Made by a program: the position numbers and the translations under genes
Assembly: GCA_947474705.1 (NCBI GenBank)
Contig: CANJJS010000021.1
Location: 1-63,486 of the forward strand
Length of the DNA: 63,486 nt
Direction of reading: 5' to 3'
Source of the DNA: Acetobacteraceae bacterium
GTDB taxonomy: Bacteria; Pseudomonadota; Alphaproteobacteria; Acetobacterales; Acetobacteraceae
Notes under the pieces: model-generated
Database searches by the model: none
What the model was told of the DNA's origin: nothing
The model's input: the letters and a program-made list of their open reading frames with translations, nothing else
In this document: piece by piece, positions 35,294-44,902 of the stretch
Layout: the number at the start of each line of letters is the position of its first letter
Numbering within the stretch: position 1 is the first letter of the stretch

Positions 35294-36511
35294 TCAGATG
35301 ACTCCCTTGGCGCGGAGGTCGGCGATTTCGACGTCGGTGTAGCCGACGGATTTCATCACCTCGTCCTGATGCTCGCCGGCGTCGGGGGTGTGACGGCGGA
35401 TGGCTTTCGAAAAGCCGGAGATGTTGATGGCGGAGGCCACGACGTCGGCGTCGCCGATGAAGGGGCTGGCCATCTTCGTCGCCATGCCCAGATGTTTCAC
35501 CTGCGGATCGGCGAAGACCTGGTCGATGGTATAGATCGGGCCGCACGGAATGCCGTTGCCTTCGCAGGCTTCGATCCAGTGCTCGGACGGTTTCGTCCGG
35601 GTGACCTCGGAGATCATCGCGTTGATGGTCTTACGGTCGTTGCTGCGGCCGACCTGGGTTTTCCACTCTTCCTTTTGCAGCCATTCCGGCTTGCCGATCG
35701 TCTCGCAGAAGCGGGCGAAGACGCGGGAGGAGCTGGCGGCGATGTTGATATGCCCATCGGCGGTGGGGAACACGCCGGTCGGGATGCCCGTCGGGTGGTC
35801 GTTGCCGGCCTGGCCCGCGACTTCCTTTTCGATCAGCCAGCGGCTGGCCTGGAAGTCGAGCATGAAGATCTGCGCTTCCAGCAGGCTGGTCGTGACCCAG
35901 CGGCCGACGCCCGTGCGTTCCCGGTCCCACAGCGCCATCATGCAGCCAAGGGCGAGCAGGTTGCCGGCGGTCAGGTCGTCGATAGGGATGCCGACTCGCA
36001 CGGGGCCCTGGCCCGGCAGGCCGGTGATCGACATCAGCCCGCCCATGCCCTGCGCGATCTGATCGACGCCGGCGCGCGGGCCATAGGGCCCGTCCTGGCC
36101 GAAGCCGGAGATCGAGCCATAGACGATCCGCGGGTTCACCGCCTTCACGTCGTCGTACGACACTTTCAGCCGGTGTTTGACGTTGGCGCGCATGTTTTCC
36201 AGCACCACGTCGGCGGTTTTCGCCAGCTTCATGAACGCGGCGTGACCCTCGGGGGTCTTCAGGTTCAGGGTGATGGCGCGCTTGTTGCGGTGCAGGTTCT
36301 GGAAGTCGAAGCCATGGCGGCGTCCGGCGACGTCCTCTCCGTCGGAGGCGGGGGGCTCGATGCGGATGACATTCGCGCCCCAGTCGGCGAAGTGGCGGAC
36401 GGCGGTGGGTCCGGCGCGGGCGAGGGTCAGGTCGAGCACGGTGATGCCGTTCAACGGCAGGCGGGTTTGGCTTTGTTCGAACAGGGCCTTGTCGGCGGGG
36501 CTCTCGGGCAT
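35294..36511 (-). CDS. Family III CoA transferase (CaiB/BaiF)
   Basis: 405-residue enzyme that moves CoA between organic acids. Family features: GITVLDLTLARAGPTAVRHFADWGANVIRIEPP at the N-terminus, NKRAITLNLKTPEG, and the nucleophilic aspartate Asp150 in RAGVDQIAQGMGG. It is the first gene of a two-gene unit with the enoyl-CoA hydratase. The donor and acceptor acids are unknown; such pairs often activate and degrade branched or aromatic acids. Confidence 0.9.
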   Translation of the reverse strand: MPESPADKALFEQSQTRLPLNGITVLDLTLARAGPTAVRHFADWGANVIRIEPPASDGEDVAGRRHGFDFQNLHRNKRAITLNLKTPEGHAAFMKLAKTADVVLENMRANVKHRLKVSYDDVKAVNPRIVYGSISGFGQDGPYGPRAGVDQIAQGMGGLMSITGLPGQGPVRVGIPIDDLTAGNLLALGCMMALWDRERTGVGRWVTTSLLEAQIFMLDFQASRWLIEKEVAGQAGNDHPTGIPTGVFPTADGHINIAASSSRVFARFCETIGKPEWLQKEEWKTQVGRSNDRKTINAMISEVTRTKPSEHWIEACEGNGIPCGPIYTIDQVFADPQVKHLGMATKMASPFIGDADVVASAINISGFSKAIRRHTPDAGEHQDEVMKSVGYTDVEIADLRAKGVI

Positions 36512-37194
36512 TCTCGTATCCTCCTGAAATAGCTGGGCTTTGCCGGCCCGAGCTGACGATCGGCCACGATAGTCCGCCCGGACGCGGATTTCCTCAAGAC
36601 CCTGGTCCGGGGAAAGTTGGCGGGGGCGGTTTCGTGGCCTCGGGATGCGACGAAAATCGTATGTTATGACGAATTCACGCTCGCCGGAGGTCTGGGGTCA
36701 CGCGCGCGGGACGCTACTACCGTAAGTTGAACGCCTCGGCCGGTGTTGCCCCCAACCATATATGCCGGCCGATGGGCCCGTTTCTCGGGCCCGGTCAACC
36801 CGGACCAAACTTTCGGCCCGGTCTTCCGAGGAAGGCCGGGCCGATTTTTCTTGGGGGCCTGTCGGTTTTGGGGCGGGTGCCCGCCGCCGCCCAGGTTTTG
36901 GCGTTGACATCGGGAACGGCCCTGTGTCCACCTTGGCGCGACCCCCGATGGTTCCTGTCCGACGGTGGACAAAGCGATGCGCCGAACCCGTCTTCGGCCA
37001 CGACCGGCCCGGAAAGCCGCGCGCCATGAATGTCTGGAAGGCGCGGCGAGGCTGGACCTTGGCCCTCCAAGAAAGCGCGGCGCGAACGTCCCTTGTCCCG
37101 AACAAATCCGCCGCCACCGCCGCTTCCGCCTTGACGCCGCTGCCCCCCGCGGTCATAAGCCCCGCTTCTTACCGGCCAGAGGGTACCCAAGGTT
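36512..37194. other. 683-base intergenic region before rpmB
   Basis: I cannot support a protein gene here. The frames at 36698-37156 (minus) and 36727-37211 (plus) are Arg/Pro-rich and look like composition artefacts. The region holds two GC-rich hairpins (near 36775-36800 and at 36814-36843), the second ending in a T-run, so a small RNA ending at about 36849 is possible. The rpmB promoter must lie near the right end. Confidence 0.45.
36814..36849 (+). terminator. Orphan rho-independent terminator
   Basis: A 14-bp stem (36814-36827 with 36830-36843, one G-U type pair, very tight loop) followed by TTTTT (36845-36849). It has the full form of a plus-strand terminator but no plus-strand protein gene lies within 2 kb upstream. 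It may end a small RNA or be a repeat-borne hairpin. Confidence 0.6.
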
Positions 37195-37500
37195 ATGTCG
37201 CGACGCTGTGAGATCACCGGCAAAGGCGTTTTGAGTGGCAACAACGTCAGCCACGCCAACAACAAAACACGCCGCCGTTTCCTTCCGAACCTGCAGGTGA
37301 CGTCCCTCCTGTCCGACGTGCTGGGCGAGTCGATCCGCCTGCGTCTGTCCACCCGGGCGATTCGCACCATCGAGCACAATGGCGGCATCGACGCGTTCCT
37401 GCTGAGCAAGAACGCCTCCAAGCTGACGGATCGCGGGCGCGAACTGAAGCGCAAAGTGGAAGCCGCCAAGGCGAAGCAGACGGCCGCTCAGGCGTCCTGA
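37195..37500 (+). CDS. rpmB: 50S ribosomal protein L28
   Basis: 101-residue component of the large ribosomal subunit. The N-terminus [10 protein letters not shown] and the stretch [20 protein letters not shown] are diagnostic of L28, and the length fits the alphaproteobacterial form with a lysine/alanine-rich tail. It is transcribed alone; rpmG is not adjacent. Confidence 0.97.
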   Translation: MSRRCEITGKGVLSGNNVSHANNKTRRRFLPNLQVTSLLSDVLGESIRLRLSTRAIRTIEHNGGIDAFLLSKNASKLTDRGRELKRKVEAAKAKQTAAQAS

Positions 37501-37630
37501 CCCTTCGCCACGGCCGCCGGAAAACCCCTGGGCTCCTCATGGACCCGGGGTCTTCGGTGGTTCGGGAGGTAGCGGACGAGCGCGTGCGCGCGCCCATGGC
37601 CCGCGCGGTTCTCGCGGCGCGCGTCCGGTT

Positions 37631-38152
37631 CTAACGGACCAGCACGGGTAATAAGGCATCCAGCCGCCGCCGCCCCTCCACGGTCGCGATCAACCGCCCG
37701 TCGTGCCAGACCAGGTAGCCCTCCTCCGCCGCGAGCCGGAACCCCTCGGGGTCAATCGCATCGCGCAGGGCGCGGCCCGTGCGGGCGAGAAACCGATCCT
37801 GTCGCACCCCCTCCGCCAGCCTCAGCCCCATGAGCGGCATCTCCCGCCCCAGCACGTCTGGGCTGAGCGAAGTTTCTTCCGTGCGTCCATGCCCGTCGCG
37901 CTCGACCCGCTCCGCCCATGGCTCCGGCGCGCGATGGCGGCGGGTGGCGAGAAGCCGGCCGCCAAGGGTGACGCGTCCGTGCGCGCCGGGGCCGATGCCA
38001 GCGCAATCGCCGTTATGCCAATATCGCGGGTTGTGCCGAGTTTCCGCGCCGGGGCGGGCGTGGATTGGGTCGAAGAAGATTCGCGAGAAGAGGCGGCGGG
38101 TGGTCTCCAGCGCCGCGATCGCCTGATTCGCGGCGTGGTGGCGCCCAGGCAT
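37631..38152 (-). pseudogene. Truncated, internally deleted copy of hemW
   Basis: 173 codons strongly similar to parts of the intact hemW at 39875-41029: NQAIAALETTRRLF, GIGPGAHGRVTLGGRLLATRRHRAPEPWAERVERDGHGRTEET, MGLRLAEGV and GRRRLDALLPVLV. The radical-SAM N-terminus with its iron-sulfur cysteines is absent. About 95 residues are missing inside; the junction falls at ARPG, a motif present twice in the intact gene (YARPGQS and YARPGAES), so deletion by recombination between these short repeats is likely. It cannot be functional. Confidence 0.8.
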
Positions 38153-38192
38153 CGCCGTGGTGCGGGTTGGCTGACAGCCGGCGGACTGTCCG

Positions 38193-38969
38193 TTAACGAC
38201 GCCGGCGGCGGGCCATCGTCATGGCACCCAGGCTGACCATGACGGTGAGGATCGAGGCGGGCTCCGGGATTGGTCCCGGGTCTCCAACGGTCAGAGACGC
38301 GAAGGTGTTCCTGGCGACACTCGTGCCGGGTGACGTATGACCAATATAAAGTTCATATACGTCGCCCTCCGTCAGGGTCCCCGAGACGTCGAACGATAAC
38401 GGATTGTCGATGTAACCGGAGCCTGACGTCTGCGCGAACGTGGCGCCCGAGGTCATGTCCCAGAAATACATGACGTTGAATTGATCGTACATGCCACTCG
38501 ACGCGAAGTGGAAGGGCGTGCCCGCTGTTCCGGCGAACCTGAAGTCGTAGGTCATATAGGCGCTGGTGCTGAGGGTGGTTATGCCGGCATCGGCACCTGT
38601 CACCACGCCCGAAAGCGCGATGGAAGCGTCGGTCGAGAGCGCGAAACCGTTGTTTCCATTGAACCTGTAGTTCGCCAAGGAGTGCACGGACACGCCGGCG
38701 GTCCCGATGAAATCGCCGCTGCAACATCCCCCCGTTCCGGTGTGAGTAAAGACACCGTCGAACGCGGCGCCGCCGTTGGCCGGCAATGTTGGCGCGATGC
38801 CCGAATAGGAATCGGTCCCGTCCCATCCGTAGACGTCGGCTTTGGCGCCGATAAAGCCTTGATAGTGGATCAGGCCCCCCACACTGATGAATGGGTCGGC
38901 ACCGGCTGAGGGCGCGCCCAGGCATAATCCGAGAGCGATGGCGAGGTAAAGGCGTATCGTATTGGCCAC
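38193..38969 (-). CDS. PEP-CTERM sorting-domain protein
   Basis: 258-residue exported protein. A signal peptide (RLYLAIALGLCLGAPSAGA) is followed by a Gly/Ser/Thr-rich beta-type region and ends with PIPEPASILTVMVSLGAMTMARRRRR: the PEP motif, a hydrophobic helix and an arginine cluster recognised by exosortase. Such proteins are usually processed and sent to the cell surface or extracellular matrix. I chose GTG 38969 because GGAGGA lies at the right distance upstream; ATG 38999 would put ten extra residues before the signal peptide. No exosortase gene is in the window. Confidence 0.85.
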   Translation of the reverse strand: MANTIRLYLAIALGLCLGAPSAGADPFISVGGLIHYQGFIGAKADVYGWDGTDSYSGIAPTLPANGGAAFDGVFTHTGTGGCCSGDFIGTAGVSVHSLANYRFNGNNGFALSTDASIALSGVVTGADAGITTLSTSAYMTYDFRFAGTAGTPFHFASSGMYDQFNVMYFWDMTSGATFAQTSGSGYIDNPLSFDVSGTLTEGDVYELYIGHTSPGTSVARNTFASLTVGDPGPIPEPASILTVMVSLGAMTMARRRRR

Positions 38970-39131
38970 GCTGTATTCCTCCGCGGAGACGCGATCCATT
39001 GCAAGCCTGGAGATAAACGATAGCGTAACATTCGCGCGGTGTCACGCATCGTAATGAGGGAGTCGCGCTTTTTTGTCGATTGCGAGACACGTGGCGTTAG
39101 GATCCCGCCCGCATCGGTGCGGGGGATCGAA

Positions 39132-39207
39132 GTTTCGGATATCCGCCCGTTCGTTGCGCCGCACTCGCTGTTCGATGGCGGTTTCGCGCATGCGGGATAT
39201 CCGAAAC
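39132..39207. repeat. Inverted repeat of 15-16 bp
   Basis: GTTTCGGATATCCGC (39132-39146) and its reverse complement with one inserted G (39192-39207) flank 45 bases. A further imperfect hairpin lies next to it (GATCCCGCCCGCA, about 39103-39115, with TGCGGGGGATC). The 364-base gap 38970-39333 otherwise shows no gene. The structure may be a small repetitive element. Confidence 0.6.
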
Positions 39208-39333
39208 ATCCTGGTGGATTTACAATCGTTTTCCAATCGTATCGCGTTCGCCGGGTTTCGGCCCGGCCGAGGAGAGGCGGGGCCGAGATCGAGCGGGATC
39301 GCGACGCCCGCCGAAATCCGGCCGATCGCCGGC

Positions 39334-39813
39334 CTACCTCTTCGGCAGCGTATGTTCCGCGGCCTTGATATCCCCAAACCACCAGTTGGGCGCCCAATGG
39401 GTGGACGGCCACGGTAGAATGTTTTTGTCGCCTTTTGCGAACGCGACGATGACATCGTACGTCGCGTCCATGCAGTTGTTCGCGGTGATCAAATAGCCAC
39501 GCGGCTTACGCGCCGTCGAGGCCTTGTCAGCCACCATGAAGTCGGAGTGTGGGACGTTGAATATCTTATACGACATATATTGGAAGCCGCTGCCCCCGTG
39601 GTTCCCGGTGCCCATATTTTTCAAGGCGGTGTGGAGCGGCGCCGTTTCACTGAAATATGCGTTGTCCGAGCCGGGCTTCGACAAAACGCTATTTACGATT
39701 TCGATCGCGCCGTAACGGAATATTCCAGGTTTGTATTCGTATCCCCACCCGACATGCCCGAGATGAAGCGGCATCTCAGGGTTTAAGAATACAATCGCTC
39801 GCATGACCGCCAT
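39334..39813 (-). CDS. Hypothetical protein with possible permuted papain-like fold
   Basis: 159 residues, no signal peptide or membrane segment. An N-terminal HLGHVGWGYEY and a later ANNCMDATYDVIVAFA resemble the His-then-Cys order of LRAT/permuted NlpC-P60 hydrolases, but the similarity is limited to these motifs and I cannot assign a family. Codons and base composition are less GC-biased than the neighbours, so it may be recently acquired. It lies downstream of hemW on the same strand but is separated by the 3' end gap and has no obvious link to it. Confidence 0.6.
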   Translation of the reverse strand: MAVMRAIVFLNPEMPLHLGHVGWGYEYKPGIFRYGAIEIVNSVLSKPGSDNAYFSETAPLHTALKNMGTGNHGGSGFQYMSYKIFNVPHSDFMVADKASTARKPRGYLITANNCMDATYDVIVAFAKGDKNILPWPSTHWAPNWWFGDIKAAEHTLPKR

Positions 39814-39874
39814 GATGACCTCCTACCGCATTTTCGTAACAATATGCCCAATGTATCGAAAAATAAAGGAATAT

Positions 39875-41029
39875 TTAAATTACAATCAAAGGTAGCAATG
39901 CATCCAGGCGTTTTCTTCCTTCGGCTGTGGCGATCAACCGCCCGTCCCGCCACAGAACATAAGATTCCTCCAGCGCCTGACGCAGCGTGTCCGGGTCGAG
40001 GCAGCTTGTCAGGGTCTGTCCTGTGCGCGCGAAAAACCGTTCCCCTGAAACCCCCTCCGCCAGCCGCAGCCCCATTAGCAGCATCTCCTGGGCTTTTTCC
40101 TTCTGGCCAAGTACGGTTTCTTCCGTGCTACCATGCCCATCGCGCTCGACCCGCTCCGCCCATGGCTCCGGCGCGCGATGGCGGCGGGTGGCGATCAACC
40201 GGCCCCCCAATGTCACGCGTCCGTGCGCGCCCGGCCCGATCCCGGCGTAATCGCCATAACGCCAATATTGCAAATTATGCCGGCTTTCGGCCCCGGGACG
40301 GGCGTAATTGGAGATTTCGTAGGCCAGCAACCCGAATCGGGCCGCTTCCTCCTGGGTTGCTTCGTACAACGCCGCCGCGAGTTCGTCTTCCGGCAACACG
40401 ATCCCGCCGGACCGGTGCAGGGCCTCGAACTTGGTGCCGGGCTCGATGGTCAGTTGATACAACGACAAATGATCCGCCGCCAAAGACAACGCGCGGCGCA
40501 GTTCCCGGCGCCAGGCGTCGAGGCTTTGGCCCGGCCTCGCGTAGATCAGATCGAAGGAAACCCGCGGAAACAGGCGGCGGGCCGTTTCCAACGCCGCGAT
40601 CGCCTGATCGACGGAGTGGCGGCGGCCAAGCATGGCCAGCGGTTCCGGCTCCAGGCTCTGAATACCGATGGAGATCCGATTGACCCCGGCGTCGCGCAGC
40701 ACCGCGAGCCGGCCGGTCTCGACGCTGGTCGGATTGGCCTCCAACGTGACCTCCATGCCGGGCACGGGCACGAACAGGCGCCGCGCATCCTCCAGCAGCA
40801 GCGCCACTGTCTCCGGCTCCATCAGGCTCGGGGTGCCGCCGCCGAAGAAGATGGAGCGCAGCGGGCGGGGCCCCAGACGCGCGGCCTCCCAGGCGAGTTC
40901 GCGGCGCAGGGCGTCGCGGAAGCGGGTCTGCGGGATGGTCTCGCGGACATGGGCGTTGAAGTCGCAATAAGGGCAGCGCGACAGACAGAAGGGCCAGTGA
41001 ATGTAAAGCGCGAGCGGCTCCGGCGTCAT
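39875..41029 (-). CDS. hemW: Haem chaperone HemW (radical SAM, CPO-III-like)
   Basis: 384-residue radical-SAM protein that binds haem and helps insert it into target proteins; formerly annotated as coproporphyrinogen oxidase-like. The iron-sulfur cluster motif CLSRCPYC has Cys15, Cys19 and Cys22; GGGTPSLM, LEANPTS and NRISIGIQS are radical-SAM core motifs; HNLQYW and GIGPGAHG are HemW-type. The start ATG shares its A with the stop of the preceding GNAT gene (TGATG), so the two are coupled. A deleted copy lies at 37.6 kb. Confidence 0.93.
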   Translation of the reverse strand: MTPEPLALYIHWPFCLSRCPYCDFNAHVRETIPQTRFRDALRRELAWEAARLGPRPLRSIFFGGGTPSLMEPETVALLLEDARRLFVPVPGMEVTLEANPTSVETGRLAVLRDAGVNRISIGIQSLEPEPLAMLGRRHSVDQAIAALETARRLFPRVSFDLIYARPGQSLDAWRRELRRALSLAADHLSLYQLTIEPGTKFEALHRSGGIVLPEDELAAALYEATQEEAARFGLLAYEISNYARPGAESRHNLQYWRYGDYAGIGPGAHGRVTLGGRLIATRRHRAPEPWAERVERDGHGSTEETVLGQKEKAQEMLLMGLRLAEGVSGERFFARTGQTLTSCLDPDTLRQALEESYVLWRDGRLIATAEGRKRLDALLPLIVI

Positions 41030-41601
41030 CAGGTCCGCAGACGGTCGGGGATGCGTAGCCCGAGGTGACGAGGAATATCCCAGACCTCCCGGACCGCGCG
41101 GTTTTGTTTGAAGCCGGCGCGGAGGTAGTTGGGGAGTGCGCGCGGGTGATCGGCGGTGCAGGTGTTGACGGTGATCGTCCGGGGCCCCCAGGCCCAGGCG
41201 GCATCGATCGCCTGGCGGAGGAAGCCGGGACCGATGCCGGTGCCGATCGTGTGGGGCATCAGGCCGAAATAACTCAGGTTGACGTTGCTGCCGTAACGGC
41301 CGTCGAGTTCGAAGAAACCGGCGGGCTCGCCGTCTTTGTACAGCACGTGCAGTCCGACATAAGGGTCGTGCAGCAGGCGGGCGAGTTCGTCGTCCGGCAT
41401 GATCCGGCGCAGCCACCAGATGTAATCGGCGCCGACCGTATTGTACAAATAACGGTAAAATCCGATGGTTGGGACCGCGACGATTTCCGTCGCGGTCTCC
41501 GCCGGCATGGGGGGGGCTTGTGTCATGGGCGGGTTGTCCATGCGCAGGAACGTGACCGTGACGGCCACGCTGTCGCTGGGTTCTTCCCGCCACACGCGCA
41601 T
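41029..41601 (-). CDS. GNAT-family N-acetyltransferase
   Basis: 190 residues with a GNAT acetyl-CoA fold: VLYKDGEPAGFFELDGR (beta strand hairpin), SYFGLMPHTIGTGIGPGFLRQAIDAAW (acetyl-CoA pyrophosphate loop) and a C-terminal ALPNYLRAGFKQ, typical of the family. The substrate is unknown. It is three bases downstream of acs and overlaps hemW by one base, so it belongs to the EVE-Rieske-acs-GNAT-hemW unit. Acetylation of acetyl-CoA synthetase by GNAT enzymes is a known control in other bacteria; that this one modifies Acs is only a positional inference. Confidence 0.85.
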   Translation of the reverse strand: MRVWREEPSDSVAVTVTFLRMDNPPMTQAPPMPAETATEIVAVPTIGFYRYLYNTVGADYIWWLRRIMPDDELARLLHDPYVGLHVLYKDGEPAGFFELDGRYGSNVNLSYFGLMPHTIGTGIGPGFLRQAIDAAWAWGPRTITVNTCTADHPRALPNYLRAGFKQNRAVREVWDIPRHLGLRIPDRLRT

Positions 41602-41604
41602 GGC

Positions 41605-43557
41605 TCAGGCGCCCGCCCGGTTGGAGACGAGGTCGGTCACCACGGCCGGATCGGCCAGGGTGGAGGTATCGCCAAGGCTGTCCGTCTCGTTCGCGGCGAT
41701 TTTTCGCAATATCCGCCGCATGATTTTGCCGGAGCGGGTCTTCGGCAGGCCGGGCGCCCATTGGATGACATCGGGCGAGGCGATCGGCCCGATTTCCTTA
41801 CGAACCCATCCCACGAGTTCTTTCCGCAGCGCCTCGGTCGGCTCCTCGTTCAGATTCAGGGTGACGTAAGCGTAGATGCCCTGGCCCTTGATGTCGTGCG
41901 GGAAGCCGACGACGGCCGCCTCGGCGACTTTCGGATGCGCGACCAGGGCGCTCTCGACCTCGGCGGTGCCCATGCGGTGTCCCGAGACGTTGATGACGTC
42001 GTCCACGCGTCCGGTGATCCAGTAATACCCGTCGGCGTCGCGGCGGGCACCGTCGCCGGTGAAGTAAAGTCCCTTGAACGTCGAAAAATAGGTCTGAATG
42101 AAGCGCTCGTGGTCGCCATAGACGGTGCGCATCTGTCCCGGCCAGGAGTCGGCGAGGCAGAGATTGCCCTCGGTCGCGCCGTGCAGTTCGTTGCCCTCGC
42201 CATCGACGATCAGGGGTTTGACGCCAGGCAGGGGCAGGGTGGCGGAGCCGGGTTTCAGCGCGGTGGCGCCGGGCAGCGGGCTGATGAGGATGCCGCCGGT
42301 TTCGGTTTGCCACCAGGTATCGACGATCGGGCAGCGATGGTCGCCGACGACTCGGTGATACCAGAGCCAGGCCTCGGGGTTGATCGGCTCGCCGACGCTG
42401 CCCAGAAGGCGGAGCGATTTCCGGGAGGTTTTCTTCACGGGCCCTTCGCCGTCGCGCATCAAGGCGCGGATCGCCGTGGGGGCGGTATAGAAAATATTGA
42501 CCTGATGTTTATCGACGACCTGCCAGAAGCGGCTGCTGTCGGGGTAATTCGGCACGCCCTCGAACATCAGCGTCGTCGCGCCGTTCGCGAGCGGGCCGTA
42601 GACGATATAGGTGTGTCCGGTGACCCAGCCCACGTCGGCGGTGCACCAGTAGATATCGCCCTTGCGGTAATCGAACACGTTCTCGTGCGTATAGGACGCC
42701 CAGACCATGTAGCCGCCGGTGGTGTGCAGCACGCCCTTGGGTTTGCCGGTGCTGCCGGAGGTGTAGAGTATGAACAACGGGTCTTCCGCGTTCATTTCCT
42801 CTGGCGCGCAGGTCGCGGGGGCGGCGGCGCAGATGGTGTCGTAGTCATGGTCGCGGCCCGCGACGAGGCCGGTGGCGGCGCCGGTGACCTTGGCGACGAT
42901 GACGTTCTTCACGGTCGGGCAGGTTTTCAACGCCTCGTCGGCGTTGGCTTTCAGCGGCACGGTGCGCCCGCCGCGGCGGCCCTCATCGGCGGTGATCAAC
43001 AGCGCGGAGCCGCAATCCTGGATGCGGTTGGCCAGGCTGTCCGGCGAGAACCCGCCGAACACAACCGAATGGATCGCGCCGATGCGGGTGCAGGCGAGCA
43101 TCGCGACCGCGGCCTCGACCACCATCGGCATATAGATGGTGACGACATCGCCCTTCTTGACGCCAAGCGTCCGCATGGCGCCGGCGAGGCGGCAGACTTT
43201 CCCGTGCAACTGGCGATAGGTGACATGGGCGCTGGTGTTGGGATCGTCGCCTTCCCAGATGATGGCCGTCTGGTCGCCACGCTCCGCCAGATGCCGGTCG
43301 AGGCAGGAGACGGAGGCGTTCAGCGTCCCGTCCTCGAACCATTTGATCGAGACATCGCCGTTGAAATTGGTGTTCTTGCCCTTGGTGGGGGCTTTCATCC
43401 AGGCGATGCGTTTCGCCTCTTCCAGCCAATGGCCGTCGGGATCGCGCGCGGCGTGTTCGTAGCGGGCGCGGTAGCCGGCTTCGTCGATATGGGCCGAGCC
43501 CGCGAAGTCCGCGCGCACCGGGAAAAGCTGGTCTCCGGTTGGGTGTGTCTCGGACAT
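41605..43557 (-). CDS. acs: Acetyl-CoA synthetase
   Basis: Activates acetate to acetyl-CoA through acetyl-adenylate. 650 residues, the normal length. Motifs: the AMP-binding [19 protein letters not shown], the long family core [20 protein letters not shown], the WWQTETGG motif, and the C-terminal [15 protein letters not shown], whose Lys is the acetylation-controlled residue in Acs enzymes. The first residues ([12 protein letters not shown]) are variable. It lies in a tight five-gene unit. Confidence 0.96.
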   Translation of the reverse strand: MSETHPTGDQLFPVRADFAGSAHIDEAGYRARYEHAARDPDGHWLEEAKRIAWMKAPTKGKNTNFNGDVSIKWFEDGTLNASVSCLDRHLAERGDQTAIIWEGDDPNTSAHVTYRQLHGKVCRLAGAMRTLGVKKGDVVTIYMPMVVEAAVAMLACTRIGAIHSVVFGGFSPDSLANRIQDCGSALLITADEGRRGGRTVPLKANADEALKTCPTVKNVIVAKVTGAATGLVAGRDHDYDTICAAAPATCAPEEMNAEDPLFILYTSGSTGKPKGVLHTTGGYMVWASYTHENVFDYRKGDIYWCTADVGWVTGHTYIVYGPLANGATTLMFEGVPNYPDSSRFWQVVDKHQVNIFYTAPTAIRALMRDGEGPVKKTSRKSLRLLGSVGEPINPEAWLWYHRVVGDHRCPIVDTWWQTETGGILISPLPGATALKPGSATLPLPGVKPLIVDGEGNELHGATEGNLCLADSWPGQMRTVYGDHERFIQTYFSTFKGLYFTGDGARRDADGYYWITGRVDDVINVSGHRMGTAEVESALVAHPKVAEAAVVGFPHDIKGQGIYAYVTLNLNEEPTEALRKELVGWVRKEIGPIASPDVIQWAPGLPKTRSGKIMRRILRKIAANETDSLGDTSTLADPAVVTDLVSNRAGA

Positions 43558-43583
43558 GTCGAAAAATCCTTCCCTTTGGCGGG

Positions 43584-43946
43584 TTACAGGCCGGCGTTGG
43601 CGGCGACGTGGATGATCCCGTCGCGTATCTCGAATTTAACGGCGTCCAGGTAGTCGCCTTTGCAAGGCCCATGCGTGCATTCGCCCGATGTGGGCGAGAA
43701 CAGCGCGCCATGCGTCGCGCAGACGATGTGCTGGCGGTCGCGGGACAGGAACACGTCGGGCATCCAGTCCAGCGGCGTGCCGATATGCGGGCAGGAATTG
43801 ACGTAGACTCGCACGTCCTCGCCGTTCCGCCAGGCCACGAGGCCGCTGAAGCCGCCAGGCGCGGGCGGGAAGCCCATGGTGCCGCCATCGGCGATGTCGT
43901 CCACGCGGCAGAGCGCCCGCGCTTCGCCTTCGATCAAGGTTTCCAT
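43584..43946 (-). CDS. Rieske-type [2Fe-2S] ferredoxin
   Basis: 120-residue soluble Rieske protein. The cluster ligands are Cys52 and His54 ([10 protein letters not shown]) and Cys76 and His79 (CATHGALF), followed by the usual S-x-G-E-C-x-x-GPC loop. It resembles the small ferredoxins of dioxygenases or nitrite-reductase NirD-like subunits, but no partner oxygenase is nearby. It overlaps the EVE gene by 13 bases and precedes acs by 26. The ATG at 43946 is chosen because a longer reading would run through the EVE gene. Confidence 0.85.
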   Translation of the reverse strand: METLIEGEARALCRVDDIADGGTMGFPPAPGGFSGLVAWRNGEDVRVYVNSCPHIGTPLDWMPDVFLSRDRQHIVCATHGALFSPTSGECTHGPCKGDYLDAVKFEIRDGIIHVAANAGL

Positions 43947-44347
43947 TCGGCCATCTCGCACAAAAGGTTCCAGTGTTCCGGACTGAGTTCCATCACGGAC
44001 AGGCGGGACTGGCGGATCAGGGGGATGCCCTCCAGCGCCGGGGTCGCCTTGATCTTGGCCAGGGTCACTTTCCTGGCGACGGGTGCCACCGTTTTCATGT
44101 CGACGCAAACCCAATCGCCCTTTTCGGCGGAAGGGTCGGGGTAGGCCGCCTTGTCCACCGTCACCACGCCGACGATCTCCTTGCCGACATTGGAGTGGTA
44201 GAAGAACGCCAGATCGCCCTTCGCCATGGCTTTCAGATTGTTCTTGGCCATGTGATTGCGCACGCCCGTCCACGGCTCCACGCCGTTGGCGACCTGCTGG
44301 TCCCAGGAGAAGGCGTCGGGTTCCGATTTGACGAGCCAATAGCGCAT
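43934..44347 (-). CDS. EVE-domain protein
   Basis: 137 residues forming a single EVE domain (PUA-like fold that recognises modified bases such as 5-methylcytosine derivatives). Typical features: MRYWLVKSEPDAFSWDQQV, GVRNHMAKNNLKAMAKGDLAFFYHSN, PDPSAEKGDWVCVD and LSVMELSPEHW. The role in bacteria is uncertain; modified DNA or RNA is the expected ligand. It is the first gene of the operon that ends with hemW. Confidence 0.9.
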   Translation of the reverse strand: MRYWLVKSEPDAFSWDQQVANGVEPWTGVRNHMAKNNLKAMAKGDLAFFYHSNVGKEIVGVVTVDKAAYPDPSAEKGDWVCVDMKTVAPVARKVTLAKIKATPALEGIPLIRQSRLSVMELSPEHWNLLCEMAEWKP

Positions 44348-44636
44348 GAGGTGTCCGTCCGGTGGGTCCGGCATTGTAAGACATTGGCGCGGGCTATCAA
44401 TCGGGGGTGGCGGCGGCGCCGGGCCAATCGGCCGGAGAGAGTCGCGGCACGGCGCGGAGAGGCGGGCGATGCGCTGTGGGCGAGTGGCCCGGAGGACCGT
44501 GTCCGGACCGGTGGGCCGCCGGGCGCGCGCGGCGCGATTCCTCGTTCGACTTGACACGGATCATTGCCGGTCCTGGCGGAGAGGCACAGACAGCGGGAAG
44601 GCACAGACAAAAGCCGCAACCGGAGTCACCCCGCCC

Positions 44637-44900
44637 ATGACCGCCGAAAATCCCATCGCAGACGACGACGCCATGGCCCAGATCGCCCGTTTGCGCGAAC
44701 GCATGGACGCCCTGGTGCGCGAGAAGGCCCTGCCCGCCATGGAGAATCTCGTCGCCCAAGGGGAAGCAACCGCCCGGGAGGCGTGTGCCTGGTCCCGGGA
44801 GCATGCGGAGACGGCCCGCGGTGTCGTGCGGACGCAACCTCTGGCCGCCGTTCTGATCGCCGCCGCCGTGGGGTTTGTCCTCGGGCGCGCGGCGCGGTGA
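44637..44900 (+). CDS. YqjD/ElaB-like membrane-anchored protein (DUF883 type)
   Basis: 87 residues: an acidic, alpha-helical N-terminal part with heptad-like repeats (IARLRERMDALVREKALPAMENLVAQGEATAREACAWSREHAETARGVV) and a C-terminal membrane helix ending GRAAR. This is the layout of DUF883 proteins such as YqjD and ElaB, which anchor to the inner membrane and associate with ribosomes in E. coli. It is two bases upstream of a YqjE-like gene, which matches the yqjD-yqjE order in other bacteria. Confidence 0.7.
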   Translation: MTAENPIADDDAMAQIARLRERMDALVREKALPAMENLVAQGEATAREACAWSREHAETARGVVRTQPLAAVLIAAAVGFVLGRAAR

Positions 44901-44902
44901 TC

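Noticed and set aside
36698-37156. 152-codon minus-strand frame before rpmB
   Set aside because: Arg/Pro/Ser-rich with no recognisable domain, no good ribosome site, and it overlaps hairpin structures; composition explains it.
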